DNA of 64,000 bases from Niallia circulans. GTDB lineage: Bacteria > Bacillota > Bacilli > Bacillales > Cytobacillaceae. Below are positions 62,381 to 64,000 of the stretch, piece by piece (the first letter of the stretch is position 1; the number at the start of each line of letters is the position of its first letter). The translations under genes and the position numbers were made by a program. Under the pieces are notes generated by a model. That model saw only the letters and a list, made by a program, of their open reading frames with translations. It was not told the origin of the DNA and did no database searches. The stretch covers positions 4,156,001 to 4,220,000 of the forward strand of contig NZ_CP026031.1 of assembly GCF_003726095.1 (NCBI RefSeq), given 5' to 3'.

Positions 62381-63456
62381 ATGATCATTATTTTAGCAGG
62401 TATTATGTCATTGTTTTTTGCAATGAACATTGGCGCAAGTGGTGCAGCAGCAAGCCTTGGTGTTGCCTATGGATCAGGCGCCATACCAAAAAAGAGAGTT
62501 GCTCTGCTTATATGTGCGGTAGCGATTTTTCTAGGAGCGGTAATTGGCGGGAGTGAAGTAGTAAAAACAGTTGGGGAAGGATTAATTCCGAGTAGTATCC
62601 TTGATGCTAAAATTGTCTTAATCATTTTATCATCAGCTGCACTCTCTCTATTTATAGCTAATATAATGGGGATTCCATTATCAACAAGTGAAATTACAGT
62701 TGGCAGTGTAGTAGGAGTAGGTGTGGCTTTTAAAAGCTTATATATTGCGAATATATTATGGATTGTCTTCTTTTGGCTTCTTGTTCCAATCGTGTCTTTT
62801 TTCATCGCGCTAGGGCTGGGAAATATGTAAGAAAGCTTGAGAATCAAAATGAATGGATTCGCAATCCAAGTAATGAAAAATACTTATCTATTTTTGTTAT
62901 TATCGTGGGGTGCTTTGAAGCATTCTCTGCGGGAATGAATAATGTTGCAAACTCTATTGGACCATTAGTTGGCGCTGACATGATATCCATGCAAACAGGA
63001 GTAGTAGTGGGTGGATTTTTTATTGCAATCGGCGCTTTTCTGCTAGGGGGAAGAGTCTTGCAGACAAATGGAAAGAAAATTGTCCAATTCACGAAGCTGG
63101 AAGGAGGACTAATTTCTGGCACGGGCGCGACATTAGTGACAATAGCTTCTATATTTGGAATACCAGTTCCGTTAACGCAAGTAACTAGCTCTGCCATTAT
63201 CGGAATAGGTGTCTCGAAGAATGGATATGAGATTCTGAAGAAGAAACTAGTGTTAAGAATTTTTAAGGTATGGATTGTTTCGCCAGTCCTATCATTAGTT
63301 ATTTCTTACGGTTTAGTTCAATTATTTATTGAAGCAGATATCTATAATGTACTTATTATTCTTAGTGTATGTATTGCTACACTTGGAATTATAAGCCTAA
63401 TGAAAACGATTCGTGAAGATAACAGTACTATTTATGAAGATGGTGGCGGAATTTAA
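62381..63456 (+). pseudogene. cysP: Sulfate permease CysP (PiT family), reading frame broken
   Basis: The product matches PiT-family sulfate permease CysP over its whole length, but in two frames. 62381-62829 gives the N-terminal half (MNIGASGAAASLGVAYGSG, MGIPLSTSEITVG) and stops after LGLGNM. The frame opened at 62818 continues as GKYVRKLENQNEW with MNNVANSIGPLVGAD and GIPVPLTQVTSSAI. One extra G at the GGG of 62818-62820 would restore one continuous protein of about 358 residues. It could be a mutation, a sequencing error or a programmed -1 shift. Confidence 0.85.
62818..62824 (+). other. Candidate -1 slippery heptamer at the cysP frame break
   Basis: GGGAAAT is in the X-XXY-YYZ register of the upstream frame (codons CTG GGA AAT), with a TAA stop two codons later. 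Slipping back one base reads GGG AAA TAT GTA, exactly entering the downstream frame. The nearest clear hairpin (TGGATT/AATCCA, 62854-62868) is about 30 nt away, further than usual stimulators. Confidence 0.35.
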
Positions 63457-63506
63457 CGGAAATCATTTATAAGAAAAAGTCCGAAAAAAGAAAGGTGTGC
63501 TAAAAA

Positions 63507-64000
63507 ATGTCATTAAGTCAACCACATGGTGGAAAATTAATTAATTTATACGATCCTAATTATGATATCTCTGAACTAAAGGTGGAGGTAGAAATTGATA
63601 CTATTGCACTTAGTGATTTAGAACTGATTGGAAATGGAGCATATAGCCCGCTTACAGGATTTTTATCCCAAAAAGATTATGAAGCAGTGGTAGAGAATAT
63701 GCGCTTAGCAACAGGTGAGGTTTGGAGCATACCTATTACATTGCCCATTTCAAAGGAACAATCAGATACCATTGAACTTCAGGATACGGTAAAACTAGTC
63801 CATCAAAGTGAAGTATATGGTGTGCTGACAGTAGAGGATATTTATATTCCAGATAAAAGTAAAGAGGCTGTTTCTGTTTACCGTACAGATGATTTAGCAC
63901 ATCCAGGTGTAAAGAAAATGTTTGATCGCGGAAATATATATATTGGCGGCCCGATTAAACTCATAAAGAAAGTAGAGAAAACGGATTTTAGTAATTTTTA
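63507..64000 (+). CDS. sat: Sulfate adenylyltransferase (ATP sulfurylase), N-terminal part
   Basis: First 164 or so residues of ATP sulfurylase; the gene runs off the window. MSLSQPHGGKLINLY, IGNGAYSPLTGFLSQKDYE and GEVWSIPITLP are characteristic; the QxRNP active-site loop lies beyond the end. Follows cysP by 50 bp, as in B. subtilis (cysH-cysP-sat). AAAGGTG precedes the ATG. Confidence 0.94.
   Translation, partial: MSLSQPHGGKLINLYDPNYDISELKVEVEIDTIALSDLELIGNGAYSPLTGFLSQKDYEAVVENMRLATGEVWSIPITLPISKEQSDTIELQDTVKLVHQSEVYGVLTVEDIYIPDKSKEAVSVYRTDDLAHPGVKKMFDRGNIYIGGPIKLIKKVEKTDFSNF

Noticed and set aside
62758..63456. Separate gene starting at the ATG at 62758
   Set aside because: Its first 20 or so residues are the out-of-frame reading of the upstream half; homology begins only after the frame break, so it is the second part of cysP.

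Overview
The window is AT-rich chromosomal DNA of a Gram-positive Bacillaceae bacterium. Evidence for this: strong AGGAGG-type ribosome binding sites, frequent TTG/GTG starts, B. subtilis-like gene sets (ganSPQA, cysJI-cysL, yezD-cysH-cysP-sat, aadK, hflX), two ECF sigma modules, and S-box and ydaO-type riboswitches. A Niallia / Bacillus circulans-like genus is possible, but that is inference. I see no rRNA, tRNA, phage, integrase, transposase or CRISPR array, so this reads as chromosomal backbone plus accessory stress and resistance genes.

Layout. 1-6.7 kb: end of a nitroreductase, a DUF1304 protein, an unknown protein, then a two-component system followed by a LanFEG-like ABC transporter (probable antimicrobial-peptide sensing and protection). 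6.8-12.7 kb: HxlR regulator divergent from a quinone-reductase-like MDR enzyme; SDR divergent from its likely TetR regulator; XRE-cupin regulator with a CynX-type MFS exporter; DUF3243. 12.8-16.9 kb: Fur-box-controlled ferric-siderophore ABC operon. 17-21 kb: two small membrane proteins, a c-di-AMP riboswitch with terminator ahead of a KtrB-type K+ channel subunit, TauE/DUF1634. 21.4-30.3 kb: an unknown membrane protein, aadK behind a hairpin that hides its ribosome binding site, GNAT, brnQ, WYL regulator, tag, and hflX behind a long leader with a short ORF and competing terminator/antiterminator. 30.3-40.5 kb: two ECF sigma/anti-sigma-like modules (the second followed by an LCP protein), a TrxR-like oxidoreductase, Cfa, GNATs, and a MarR / ArsP-like permease / Cys-pair peptide / PAT-ArsN-like acetyltransferase cluster. 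40.8-45.7 kb: NTF2-like, GNAT, azoreductase, a DMT-Crp-DMT-YjjG operon, CBO0543-like protein. 45.8-52.6 kb: galacto-oligosaccharide locus ganR / ganSPQA. 52.7-55.2 kb: SDR, cupin, and a roughly 0.6-kb minisatellite of 41-bp units. 55.2-64 kb: sulfur assimilation: cysJI with divergent cysL, an ECF S-component, then an S-box riboswitch ahead of yezD, cysH, a frameshifted cysP and the start of sat.

The regulatory RNA is the most striking aspect. There are two riboswitches, one leader-ORF attenuator (hflX) and one RBS-sequestering hairpin with a short leader ORF (aadK). The last two precede genes whose relatives act against ribosome-targeting drugs. A possible -1 slippery heptamer GGGAAAT lies exactly where the cysP reading frame breaks.
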